A stretch of 64,000 nucleotides of DNA. Source: Heracleum sosnowskyi. Taxonomy: Eukaryota > Streptophyta > Magnoliopsida > Apiales > Apiaceae. The stretch is from the NCBI GenBank assembly GCA_030848705.1, contig CM061237.1:79851910-79915909 (forward strand), in the 5' to 3' direction. The notes below the pieces were generated by a model that was given only the letters and a program-made list of their open reading frames with translations, was not told the origin of the DNA and did not search any database. Made by a program: the position numbers and the translations under genes. This document shows positions 46,112 to 57,300 of the stretch, piece by piece; the stretch's first letter is position 1, and each line of letters begins with the position of its first letter.

Positions 46112-47420
46112 TGTAACAGCCCGACTTTTCGGACTATTAAATCTAAATACAAAACTTAAATAAAGTACTATACAATGTCAATTACAGACGGAAGCGTGAC
46201 AAAAGTTCTATTACAAAGCTAACTATTACAAAAGCACAGCTAACGATAATCCAAAACCCAATCTATTCCGAACCTAAGATTCTCGAACTCCAAAGCTATC
46301 CAAGTCGATCTTAACTCGAACCTGAAAATTGTAAGGAATGAGCCATACAGCCCAGCAAGAAACCAATCGATCCAACTAGTCGGGCAAATAACAAATATAC
46401 ACATATGACAATACAATATTCAATACAATACAATAGTCTTATACAATACATAACTTCGATACACATATTCTTATTTTTATTCGATAAATACGATACCACA
46501 TAACAATAATAACTAGAAACCCAAAATTCATGCCACGACCACTACAACCCGGTGATAACGGTCGTAAATTTTCAGAAAACTGTCACTATAACCCGGTGAC
46601 TCGGTCCTTATTCTTATTCGATATTTTCACAAATCATGGCACAAATCAGAATCCCAAAACTATTATTGCTTACACATAACACATATCAAATAAACACATC
46701 ACTTCAAAATATAATCTCACTTAGCCCAAGTTGTATAAGCAAATATATACATATAACACATAATTTCGAAAACACTAGGAAAATCAATCGGAAACTTACC
46801 TCAACGCGAAAAATCAAAAATCAAATCATCCTAAGCACGTACACATTTCTGACCAGAACTGTATTTAACCTTTTTGACCCTCTAAACGATGTTTTCTTGA
46901 AAAACTCAAAGGACAAAAGTTGTACAGAATGCAAAATACCTTTCTGAAAAGATATGACTCGTCAGAATCGGACTTATAAAGAATCGGGAATTGAATAAAA
47001 CGTCCGCTGAATTTGAACAGAAACTGAAAAACAAAATCTGTTTGTGTTTTGTGATTTTAAGAACAGTTAAGAGCATAATCTGGAAAAACACTGTGAAAGA
47101 AAAGTTGTAGAAAATTGAAAGAGCTTTCTGAAAAGTCCAGAATCAACGAATTCCGACTTACGATGAATATTATACGAATTTTACAAGACTGCTGAATTGT
47201 ATGTATAAAAGCCCTACGAATTTTGATAGAAAACACGAGGAAGGAGAATAAGATGTATATATAGCGTTACAAAACCCTAACTCCAGACATACAAGTTAAC
47301 CGTATCCAAACTTTAGGCCCATTAGTCTAATTTAATTTTAAATCATATTCTTTTTCAAATTTTAATCCTTTTTTCTATTTTCTAATATTATTATCATTCT
47401 AAAAATTACGGGATATTACA
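46112..47420 (-). repeat. 3' LTR of the compact element
   Basis: On the minus strand it runs TGTAATATCCCG ... GGGCTGTTACA. A TATATATA motif at 47256-47263 is a possible promoter element, repeated in the other LTR. Confidence 0.92.
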
Positions 47421-47433
47421 TACTAACCTCCTT
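47421..47433 (-). promoter_or_regulatory. Polypurine tract of the compact element
   Basis: On the minus strand, AAGGAGGTTAGTA directly precedes the 3' LTR. It is shorter and less pure than the tracts of elements A, B and E. Confidence 0.65.
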
Positions 47434-47594
47434 CAAAGAATTTGGTCCCCAAATTCACTACAATCTTATACTCCAAAAGGTTCACGACACGTCGACCCAC
47501 TAATCTCCTACAAGTCAAACTTAAACTATGGTCCACAGAAACGCATCCTAGGAAGTGTACTAGTCCCATACCTAACACACTCTGAAGGACAGCC

Positions 47595-47608
47595 TGCTCT
47601 TGATACCA
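47595..47608 (-). promoter_or_regulatory. Primer binding site of the compact element
   Basis: On the minus strand, TGGTATCAAGAGCA begins two bases after the 5' LTR. It resembles the initiator methionine tRNA site TGGTATCAGAGC with one extra A. Confidence 0.8.
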
Positions 47609-47610
47609 AC

Positions 47611-48918
47611 TGTAACAGCCCGACTTTTCGGACTATTAAATCTAAATACAAAACTTAAATAAAGTACTATACAATGTCAATTACAGACGGAAGCGTGACA
47701 AAAGTTCTATTACAAAGCTAACTATTACAAAAGCACATCTAACGATAATCCAAAACCCAATCTATTCTGAACCTAAGATTCTCGAACTCCAAAGCTATCC
47801 AAGTCGATCTTAACTCGAACCTGAAAATTGTAAGGAATGAGCCATACAGCCCAGCAAGAAACCAATCGATCCAACTAGTCGGGCAAATAACTAATATACA
47901 CATATGACAATACAATATTCAATACAATACAATAGTCTTATACAATACATAACTTCGATACACATATTCTTATTTTTATTCGATAAATACGATACCACAT
48001 AACAACAATAACTAGAAACCCAAAATTCATGCCACGACCACTACAACCCGGTGATAACGGTCGTAAATTTTCAGAAAACTGTCACTATAACCCGGTGACT
48101 CGGTCCTTATTCTTATTCGATATTTTCACAAATCATGGCACAAATCAGAATCCCAAAACTATTATTGCTTACACATAACACATATCAAATAAACACATCA
48201 CTTCAAAATATAATCTCACTTAGCCCAAGTTGTATAAGCAAATATATACATATAACACATAATTTCGAAAACACTAGGAAAATCAATCGGAAACTTACCT
48301 CAACGCGAAAAATCAAAAATCAAATCATCCTAAGCACGTACACATTTCTGACCAGAACTGTATTTAACCTTTTTGACCCTCTAAACGATGTTTTTTTGAA
48401 AAACTCAAAGGACGAAAGTTGTACAGAATGAAAATACCTTTCTGAAAAGATATGACTCGTCAAAATCGGACTTATAACGAATCGGAAATTGAATAAAACG
48501 TCCGCTGAATTTGAACAGAAACTGAAAAACAAAATCTGTTTGTGTTTTGTGATTTTAAGAACAGTTAAGAGCATAATCTGGAAACACACTGTGAAAGAAA
48601 AGTTGTAGAAAATTGAAAGAGCTTTCTGAAAAGTCCAGAATCAACGAATTCCGACTTACGATGAATATTATACGAATTTTACAAGACTGCTGAATTGTAT
48701 GTATAAAAGCCCTACGAATTTTGATAGAAAACACGAGGAAGGAGAATAAGATGTATATATAGCGTTACAAAACCCTAACTCCAGACATACAAGTTAACTG
48801 TATCCAAACTTTAGGCACATTAGTCTAATTTAATTTTAAATCATATTCTTTTTCAATTTTTAATCTTTTTTTCTATTTTCTAATATTATTATCATTCTAA
48901 AAATTACGGGATATTACA
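47611..48918 (-). repeat. 5' LTR of the compact element
   Basis: Direct repeat of 46112-47420, about 99 percent identical by eye. Confidence 0.92.
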
Positions 48919-49003
48919 ATCAGCCTCAGAGGTGACAGGGCGATCCTCAGGAGTTTGAGTATCTCGAGTTGTTCTTCGTGTGTTTGCCATGGTTGATGTT
49001 GTG

Positions 49004-49021
49004 TTCCCAGAGACGGCGCCA
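49004..49021 (-). promoter_or_regulatory. Primer binding site of the Tat element
   Basis: On the minus strand, TGGCGCCGTCTCTGGGAA starts two bases after the 5' LTR. The TGGCGCCG opening is usual for Tat and Athila lineages. The exact tRNA cannot be settled from the sequence alone. Confidence 0.8.
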
Positions 49022-49023
49022 AA

Positions 49024-49526
49024 TGTTGTGGATTAAAAAACGTACTTGTATATTAATTGCTAGGATTAATGAGCTTCGAGTTTTAATGGCTGCACTTGTG
49101 TTTCGAGACTAAATCGGTCCTCACAAGATGCCTACGTATCTCAATTATTGCTGAGAATCAAGCCAAAGATGTAGTTCTGATTTTAGGATCAGGGACCTTA
49201 TATAGGCGTCTGGAGCCTAGTATTTATGGTATGTTTAGGAGTCTTAGCGATTAAGTCTCCTTTTTGATGTTGGATAAACATCGTATTTCTTTCTGGAGAA
49301 TTCGTTTCCTTGTCGATGAAGGCTATGACTCATTAATTGCCTTTAATTGGGATTCTGGATCCTTTTTTGACCAATTTGCCATAATTTGGACTCTTTTCAT
49401 GAGCTGTATATTTTCCCTATTCATTAATTACGAAATTAATGAATAATTAGCGTGTCGGGCCTTAAATATCGGCCTTTCCACTGACTTGTCAATTATATTT
49501 CTATAATTACTTTTCTATCCATATCA
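49024..49526 (-). repeat. 5' LTR of the Tat element
   Basis: 503-bp direct repeat of 36488-36990 with TG...CA ends on the minus strand, followed by the target duplication GTAGA. Confidence 0.93.
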
Positions 49527-50081
49527 GTAGAGGAGGAAAGGAAGGAGTGCATGAAGATGAAGAGCAATTCAATAACAACTCTTATTAAAAAGAATCATCT
49601 TCCAGGGGTACCTACTGTTCTCACTAACTACCTACGAACGGTACCTCTGCCACTTCTACCCCCAGGGGAACATGTAAATCAAAGTATGAATCCTGAACCC
49701 AATGTTCCTCAAATACCTGCACCAATGGACATAGATCCAATTCTTGAGCCCTCAGTGCCCATTCCCGACCAAGAGGTTGACATCCAACAGCCTCTAACCC
49801 AGGTCCAAGAGCCTTTGGAAGAACCAAATGAAACACAAACAGAAGCGCATATCCATACTTTACCAACTAAAGAAATATCTGTGAGTGTAGAGGGAGATAG
49901 TGCCTTAGCAGCACCACATAAGGAGAAAACCACTTCATCAACAGCTTTGCCTTCTGCTAAAAGAAGAAGAATTGAAACCAAGGCAACTTTTGAATTTTCA
50001 TTACCGTCTTCCACTGAACCTCTTATCGATTTTTCTAAAGCTGATTGGGCAGCTATTACAAAAGCTATATCTGAACCCTAA
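49527..50081 (+). pseudogene. Extra 3' ORF of the copia element, second part
   Basis: The frame resumes after the Tat element (first base of new sequence 49532) and stays open to the TAA/TGA region at 50081. It begins with a basic stretch (KMKSNSITTLIKKNH). A long proline- and acid-rich part follows (PNVPQIPAPMDIDP and similar), then a basic cluster (AKRRRIETK) resembling a nuclear localisation signal. This composition speaks for a low-complexity, possibly nucleic-acid-associated protein, not an envelope glycoprotein. Function is unknown. Confidence 0.65.
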
Positions 50082-50192
50082 CCCAATCTGATAAAGGAAA
50101 ATTGACGGAATCTTCTAGTTCTCCGACCATATTACGGTCAGGACCACTTGAAAGGCATATGTATAGACCTATTTGTTAACATCGAGGATACA
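50082..50192 (+). other. Copia 3' flank up to element E
   Basis: Non-coding copia sequence directly after the extra ORF. It is cut at 50192 by the LTR of element E. The copia polypurine tract and 3' LTR are not visible and should lie beyond the right end of the window. Confidence 0.55.
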
Positions 50193-50909
50193 TGTAACAG
50201 CCCCAGATCCGGGGTCAGGGATCCGGTCGTTACGGTCTCAACTCCCATTAATAATACTTGCACTTGAATCAAAATAATAAAACTGCATGTTGTGACCCCG
50301 CAATAACAACACTACTCACACAACTAGTTATAGTCCCAGAGATGAAATTGGAATAAGTATCTAGCTATAGGATCCACAAGTTATAAGTCATTACAATCCC
50401 AAAAGATTACAAAGTGCATTTAATAGTTCTTGCCGTTGATTACATTAATCATAAATATAAATAAGTCTGAAACAAAAGCTGTAGCCTAGGCTACTGGTTA
50501 CTACTACCTCAGCTATGGCGGCTGCGACCTCAGCGGGTAAATCTCTGACGACTGCCACTCGCTTGCGCAGAGTGTGACTGTTGCGGGCCATCTGCTCTAG
50601 CTGTTGTTGTGATATAAATAAATAAAGCAAGGGTGAGCAATAGAGCCCACCAAAAATAACTTATAACAGATTACCAAAATATAACAATTCAAAGATATAT
50701 TGTAGCCACATGTTATGCCTTCAACAGATAAGAAACTAGTATAGCGTAAAGGATGAAGTTACGAGGAAAATTAATGTAATATTTCCGTAACCCACAATTT
50801 AGTTGTGCACATATAATCTAAGTAAAGCTTCATCAGAGTCATTCTTATAAAATCAAAGATGAAGTTGCAAGGATTTATTGTAACTTTATTTTGAACACTT
50901 TTCGACCCC

Positions 50910-51055
50910 CTGCCAACATGACCGGTAAACCTGTACCACGGGTGTCATCCTTTGTCCCTTTCAATACATGTTGCAGAATCCCTCTGCCAACATGATCGGT
51001 AAACCTGTACCAATGGAGCCATCCGTGGTCCCTTTCAGTACATGTTGCAGAATTA
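50910..51055 (-). repeat. 75-bp tandem duplication in the LTR of element E
   Basis: Two diverged copies start TGCCAACATGA (50910 and 50985) and end TACATGTTGCAGAAT. Element A has only one such unit, around 7890-7950. Confidence 0.8.
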
Positions 51056-51689
51056 TCCAAAAGGGATGATGAACCAATACTGGAGCCTTCTCCGCGCCCG
51101 TCGTACCAACCTTACTATGATCAGTAGCAGGTTGTACAACAAAAATATGTTTTCTACATGAAGATGGAAGTATCACGACAGCCTGACATTGTCTACCGCC
51201 TTTCTGGATCTCCCGGCCCATTTGGGGCAATAAGGTGATGGATCGGCGCGACTCGACCTCTTACACATGCTCCTAGTTCAGATGAAATCCATGACTCTGA
51301 AACGTAAAGATCGTCTTCCTTTTCCCAAGTGTAATACTTGTTGATACGACTCCACTCAGTAGTCATATCTAGGTTGGAAAGGAAGATTCTCCAATATTTC
51401 CCAAGCGATGCTTGTTAATGGATATCGACTTGTTCCAGGAATTTACCCCTCGAGCGTTGAGGGGGTAACACAATACTTGACTGGCAGCAATTAAATTGCT
51501 CCGAGAAAATATCTGTCCCCTGACAGTTTCTTTTAGAATTGAGAGTTTAAAAAGAGTAGTAGTTACTTAAAACAGGTTTCCCATATTTTTGATAGTGGAG
51601 CGAGCATTTAAATCCTCTTTAAAAGACAGATTTAAATGGAAAAACATTGTTTTGGAAACCTCTTTTTGATTTGAAAATAATTAATAATA

Positions 51690-52255
51690 TTTATTAAATA
51701 AGTAACCTTAAACGAATATTTGAAATAATATTCATTAAGTAATTATCCTCAAATGAATATTTGAAAATAATATTTATTAAATAATTAAGCCTCAAATGAA
51801 TATTCAAAATAATATTCATTAATTAATAAATTTCAAATGAATATTCGAACATACTATTCATTACATAATCTCCAGATGAATATGTACGATAATATTCTTA
51901 AAGTCAATATCCTCAAATGAATATAAATAATATTCTGTAAGTCGATAATCCTCAAATGAATATTAATAAATAATATTCTTAAAATGAATATTAATAAATA
52001 ATATTCTAAAAGTCAATAATCCTCAAATGAATATAAATAATATTCTGTAAGTCGATAATCATCAAATGAATATTAATAAATAATATTCTTAAAATCAATA
52101 ATCCTCAAATGAATATAAATAATATTCTGTAAGTCGATAATCCTCAAATGAATATTAATAAATAATATTCTTAAAATGAATATTAATAAATAATATTCTT
52201 AAAGTCAATAATCCTCAAATGAATATTCATATATAATATTCCTTAAATAAAATAA
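51690..52255 (-). repeat. AT-rich minisatellite in the LTR of element E
   Basis: More than ten irregular units built from TCCTCAAATGAATAT and AATAATATTC, some grouped into higher-order repeats (TCCTCAAATGAATATAAATA at 51909, 52019 and 52102). It occupies the same LTR position as the 26-bp array of element A. Confidence 0.85.
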
Positions 52256-54297
52256 TTAACCCTCGAATAACAGTTACCCGATATCTTTATCGGAAAATAA
52301 CCTTTAACATATACCGAAATATAATTACTTCTGATCTTAGAGAAAGTCACCCGCCCTTATCCTAGGGCACTATATACAAAACTGGCTTATAACTGATATC
52401 CCATATCTAGCTTATAAGCCCCATATCAAATCATATCCTCAAGTATTGCTATATATATAGCAGTTCAAAAACAAGCATGCAATTTATATATCTCATTTAC
52501 ATAACATATATGAAAACAGTTTATTATCACAACAACAGTAGTATAGGTTTTGAAAACTTGCCTGGTGGTGAGGTAGGGGTAGTGCGCCTCGAGTCAGTCC
52601 GGCGATCTATACATAGTCAAAATATCCAAGGTTAATCACTTGAATACTTGCACGAAACTAAGTATGTACTTTACTTAAACCAAAACATGGTTTCTAGTTA
52701 ACTCCTTAAGAATCCTCTTGCGCACACTCGACTCGAACATTTTTATAAAATAGAGATTAAATCCTTTTAACACGAAATCTTTTCGAGGGTCCTCCTAAAC
52801 ATACCTAGTATGTTAACACAAAGTTTCATATTCTGATTAGTCACTTAAGGGGTTTGATCATTGCCTCAAAGTTGGCTAAGTGGTATAGTTCGGTTTCTCG
52901 AAACATCCTTTACTAAATTACTCGTTTCTCCTAAACCGTAAATCGGATTTACATCATCTTTATACCAAAACGAACCTTGAAACAAGACCTACACTATGCT
53001 AGGCAGTGGTGACCTTGTACAGAAGTCCTTAGGCTCGGGTATCACACACAAAACATGGTTACGGAGAATCGGGCATTATAACGACTATGTTTTAACGATT
53101 CCAAAGTTTAATCATAAACTTACAAGATCAATCCAAACCAAATCACCAAGTCAAATCCTCAACATCATTACTAACTCATAATCATCACCAATCAGTCAAA
53201 CCATCATCTACTTGTTTATTATCAAAACAACCTCAAACTTTCATCAAAATCACTTAATCGTTCTTACGATTACACCGACTAAACCACACTTAAAACTAAT
53301 CATATAAATCAAATTTATAAACAAGGGTTTCAAGAGTTATACCTTCCTTGGAGTGTATATGAGCCTAATAATCCTTGTATAGCCCTTATATAACCTTAAG
53401 ATAGCTTGAATCATCAAAAGAAATCAAGAATCAAAAGTTAGTTCTTGAAAATCACTATTCATGTTCATCTTTGACCTAAAATTTAAGCATGATAGAATCC
53501 ATGGATGATGCTAAGATTAAGAGATTACCTTGGTTTAGGGATTAGGAAGCTTTTGAATCCAAGAACAAGATTTATGGATGGTTGGAAGTTGGTCTTGAAT
53601 CTTTGAAGGTTTTGGCCGAGAGCTTCTTGCTCTTCAAGGTGTTTTCTTTTGATTTTCTTGTTTAATTACTTTTGATGAGATATTTGTATGAAGTGGTGAG
53701 TCATCACCCTTGGTGGTCTCTTCTTGCGACACTTGTCCAACATGCACTGGCTTGGATAAAGTAGCTTTACTGGTTCGCTTTACTGATTCGTTTCCTTTCA
53801 CATGGATGATCCAAATGTTGCATCCTTCAAACTAATCTTGTTACATGTTACTTCCATGTATATATTTAATCCTGTAAATGTCTCGTTGTTCCGTCTCCGT
53901 TTAATCTCGAAAAATGTTCGAAGGGTTTCTTAAGTGTTCTATCGAAGTAGTTTACCATAATCGTTCTTAATATTACTAATTCTTTTATTAAATCCATATC
54001 CAGGGAATTGATAATTTAAATCCTCAAATATTCTCAAAATCATAATTAATCCGTCCGTTATTGGTGAAATTTCGGAGAAAACGGAAATGCTATTTTTCCG
54101 ATTCTGACAGCTTTTGCATTCCTTCATTTACATCGTAGATCACTAATACGACTTTGAAAGTTTATTATATCGTTCCGCATATAGGGCGGTCTGAAAAACT
54201 TTTAAAATGAAAAAGTTACTATTCATCAGTGGTTTTTTAACAAAAGTCACTATTCATCCATAGTTCTTAAATAAGTACAAAATTTGGGGATATTACA

Positions 54298-54315
54298 GTC
54301 TCCCCTCCTTAAAAG
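54298..54315 (-). promoter_or_regulatory. Polypurine tract of element E
   Basis: On the minus strand, CTTTTAAGGAGGGGAGAC lies directly before the LTR and shares AAGGAGGGGAGAC with element A. Confidence 0.88.
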
Positions 54316-54330
54316 GATTCCGTCCCGGAA

Positions 54331-57300
54331 TCAGTTTGAAAACAAATGGGGGTACTTTTCCAGCATGGCACTTTCTAGTTCCCAGGTTGATTCTTCTACA
54401 TTATGGTTTTGCCACAAAGCTCTGACTAGCTTGATGACCTTGTTTCGGAGCACTTGTTCCTTTTGATCTATGATTTCCACTGGTTGCTCCACATAGGTTA
54501 GGTCTGGCTGCATGTCCACGTGTTCGTATTCCACTATGTGCTTAGCATCCGGGTTGTACTTCCTCAGCATTGAAACATGAAACACATTGTGCACTTGTTG
54601 CAGGTTTGGGGGTAATGCTAGCTCATATGCTAAGTTCCCAATACGTCTTAAGATCTCAAATGGTCCAATATATCTAGGACTCAGTTTTCCTTTCTTTCCG
54701 AACCTCATCAAACCTTTCCAAGGAGATACCTTTAAGAACACTAGGTCTCCCACTTCATATTCCTTGTCTTTCCGGGCTAAGTCAGCATACTTCTTTTGTC
54801 TATCTTGGGCTGCTACCAGCCGTCCTCTGATTAGATCTACTATGTCCTTAGTCCGTTGGACCACTTCGGGTCCAAGCATCTTTCGCTCTCCAACTTCATC
54901 CCAATACAAGGGGGATCGACATCTTCTTCCATAAAGGGCCTCGTAAGGCGGCATTCCTATGCTTGAATGAAAACTATTGTTGTAGGAAAACTCATTCAGT
55001 GGTAGGTGATCATCCCAATTCCCTTTAAAGTCTATAGCACAGACCCTTAACATATCCTCTAGTGTTTGGATGGTCCTTTCACTTTGCCCGTCCGTTTGGG
55101 GGTGATAGGCAGTACTCATGTTCAGCCGGGTTCCTACACATTCCTGGAAGCTCCTCCAGAATCTGGAGTTAAATCTGGGATGTCGGTAAGATACTATGGC
55201 GATTGGGACTCCATGTCGCACCACTATCTCTTTCAAGTAGATATCCACTAGTCTGTCGACAGTGTACCTTTCGTTGATCGGAAGGAAGTGTGCTGACTTC
55301 GTTAATCGGTCTATGATTACCCATATGGCATCGTGATTGGCCTTGGTCCTTGGTAAACCTACTACAAAGTCCATGGCTAGGTGTTCCCATTTCCATTCGG
55401 GAATCTCTAGGGGTCGTAAAAGTCCACTGGGCCTTTGGTGTTCCGCTTTCACTCGTTGGCAGGTCAAGCATCTGCTTACCCACTCTGCTACGTCCTTTTT
55501 CATGTTAGGCCACCAATAGTATTCTTTCAAATCTCCATACATCTTGGTGCTTCCTGGGTGAATTGAATACCTTGAACTGTGACTCTCGTGTAAAATCTCG
55601 TTTTTCAGTTCTCGAACATTCGGAACCCAAATTCGGTAAGTATACCTCCTTATTCCTTTATCATCCTTGACAGTGTGGATCTCTTCTCCGGTCATTGACT
55701 GCCTGTCTTCACTTATCATTCTTTCTTGACACCTTCTTATCTTTTCTAACAACTCTGGCTGCAAGGAAATCTCAAATAGCTTTTCGGTACCGTCTCCGGT
55801 CACCTTCACTTCTATTTCCATCTTTTCAAATTCTCTAATCAACTCTTCTGATGACATTATCATCTTGAGTCTCTCTTTCCTACTAAGGGCGTCAGCCACC
55901 ACATTGGCTTTCCCTGGGTGATAAAGAATTTCACAGTCATAATCCTTGATTAGCTCTAACCATCTTCTCTGGCGCATGTTGAGCTCCTTCTGGGTAAAAA
56001 TGTACTTGAGGCTCTTATGGTCAGTGTAAATTTCGCACTTCTCTCCACACAAGTAGTGCCTCCAAATCTTTAAAGCGAAAACTACGGCTGCTAATTCTAA
56101 ATCATGAGTAGGATATCGAATCTCATATTCCTTCAATTGTCTCGATGCATACGCGATTACTTTACCATGCTGCATTAGCACGCACCCTAATCCCTTATGT
56201 GAAGCATCACTGTAAATCACAAAATCTCCTTTTCCATCTGGCAATGCCAACACAGGGGCAGTTACCAGTTTCTCCTTTAACTCTTGGAAGCTCTTCTCGC
56301 ACTTTTCCGTCCATTCAAATTTCTCAGTTTTACGGGTAAGTCGGGTTAATGGGGCTGCGATTTTCGCAAAATCCTTGACAAATCTTCTATAATACCCTGC
56401 TAATCCTATGAAACTCCTCACCTCTGTTGGTGTGGTTGGTTGTTCCCAGTTTGAAACTACCTCTATCTTGGAGGGGTCAACCAACACTCCTTCCTTGTTA
56501 ATCACATGTCCTAAAAACTGAACCTCGTTTCGCCAGAATTCACACTTCGCGAATTTGGCATACAATTGTTCATTCCTGAGTATCTCTAGGGCTATCCTCA
56601 AATGGTCTGCGTGTTCTGCCTCTGTCTTTGAGTAGATAAGAATATCATCGATGAAAACTATGACGAACTTATCCAAATACTGCTTAAACACCCTATTAAT
56701 CAAATCCATGAAAGCTGCTGGGGCATTGATCAATCCAAACGACATCACCAGGAACTCGTAATGTCCATATCTGGTACGGAATGCAGTCTTCGGGATATCT
56801 TCGGGTTTAATCTTTAATTGGTGATATCCGGTTCTCAGGTCAATTTTAGAGAAGTACATCGCACCCTTTAACTGGTCGAACAAATCGTCTATTCTAGGTA
56901 ATGGGTACTTATTCTTTATAGTTAGCTTGTTCAATTCTCGGTAGTCGATGCATAACCTCATACTCCCATCTTTCTTCTTAACAAACAACACTGGTGCCCC
57001 CCATGGCGACACACTGGGTCTTATCATACCCTTATCCAACAGTCCTTGTAACTGGGTAGCTAGTTCTTTCATTTCTACTGGGGCTAACCGGTACGGGGCC
57101 TTTGAAACTGGCGCCGTCCCCGGGGCTAATTCAATAGCAAACTCAATTACCCTATCGGGTGGTAATCCTGAGAGATCTTGTGGAAACACATCTTCGAACT
57201 CATTGACTACTGGGATGTCCTGTAACCTAGGCACCTCTTTCTGGGTGTCTACAACATATGCTAAGTAAGCCTCATTTCCCTTTCGTAACAATCTTTTGGT

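Larger units (their letters stand above)
46112..48918 (-). mobile_element. Compact non-autonomous LTR element (190-bp interior)
   Basis: Two direct LTRs of about 1308 bp (46112-47420 and 47611-48918) enclose only 190 bp. The element is flanked by the target duplication ATCAG (46107-46111, 48919-48923), and removing it restores the Tat gag frame. Minus-strand polarity follows from the primer binding site next to 47611 and the purine tract next to 47420. There is no coding capacity in interior or LTRs. About 15 differences between the LTRs, by eye, make it younger than its host. LTRs this long on such a small interior fit neither the usual TRIM nor LARD dimensions. Confidence 0.93.
43929..48990 (-). 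pseudogene. gag: gag-protease of the Tat element, interrupted
   Basis: Read on the minus strand, the native ATG is at 48990, nineteen bases after the primer binding site. Codons 1-24 (48990-48919) precede the compact LTR element. The frame resumes exactly at 46106 and runs through capsid (KAYDGTGDPANHVRTF, ALREGK-like RQGKNEALRDYINRFTREA), a zinc-knuckle-like CRFHKEVGHDTDDC and the protease motif VDNGAS typical of Tat. Damage: TAG at 45141-45143, a 1-base loss near 44088 in the protease, and a deletion of about 29 bases near 43912 between two GTTCC words at the join to pol. The protease continues out of frame down to ILGRTGLHAF. Confidence 0.88.
36488..49526 (-). mobile_element. Tat-lineage Ty3 element with antisense ORF
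   Basis: A complete element with 503-bp LTRs (36488-36990, 49024-49526) and a GTAGA target duplication (36483-36487, 49527-49531). On the minus strand it has a primer binding site, gag, pol with a second archaeal-type RNase H, then a long 3' region and polypurine tract. On the plus strand the 3' region carries an intron-containing ORF, a known trait of Tat-lineage elements. About a dozen mismatches between the LTRs, by eye, suggest moderate age. A second LTR element is inserted in its gag. Confidence 0.93.
8873..50192 (+). mobile_element. Sirevirus-like Ty1/copia element hosting the nest (fragmented)
   Basis: The oldest visible layer is a Ty1/copia element read on the plus strand. Its RNase H is split by element B, and its extra 3' ORF is split by the Tat element. 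Left of 8873 it is cut off by element A, right of 50192 by element E. The RNase H signature ([27 protein letters not shown]) is typical of Ty1/copia, and the extra ORF downstream of pol fits the Sirevirus genus. No copia LTR is visible in the window. The span includes all nested elements; copia sequence itself is about 3.2 kb. Confidence 0.75.
50193..54297 (-). repeat. 3' LTR of element E (4105 bp)
   Basis: On the minus strand it runs TGTAATATCCCC ... GGGGCTGTTACA. Its AT-rich minisatellite region and several blocks match the LTR of element A. No gene is seen; short open frames (for example at 50445-50630) show no resemblance to known proteins. Confidence 0.9.

Noticed and set aside
35919..50081. 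Envelope gene of an infectious retrovirus
   Set aside because: No signal peptide, cleavage site or membrane anchor is visible. The tail is proline-rich and basic, so I call it only an extra ORF.
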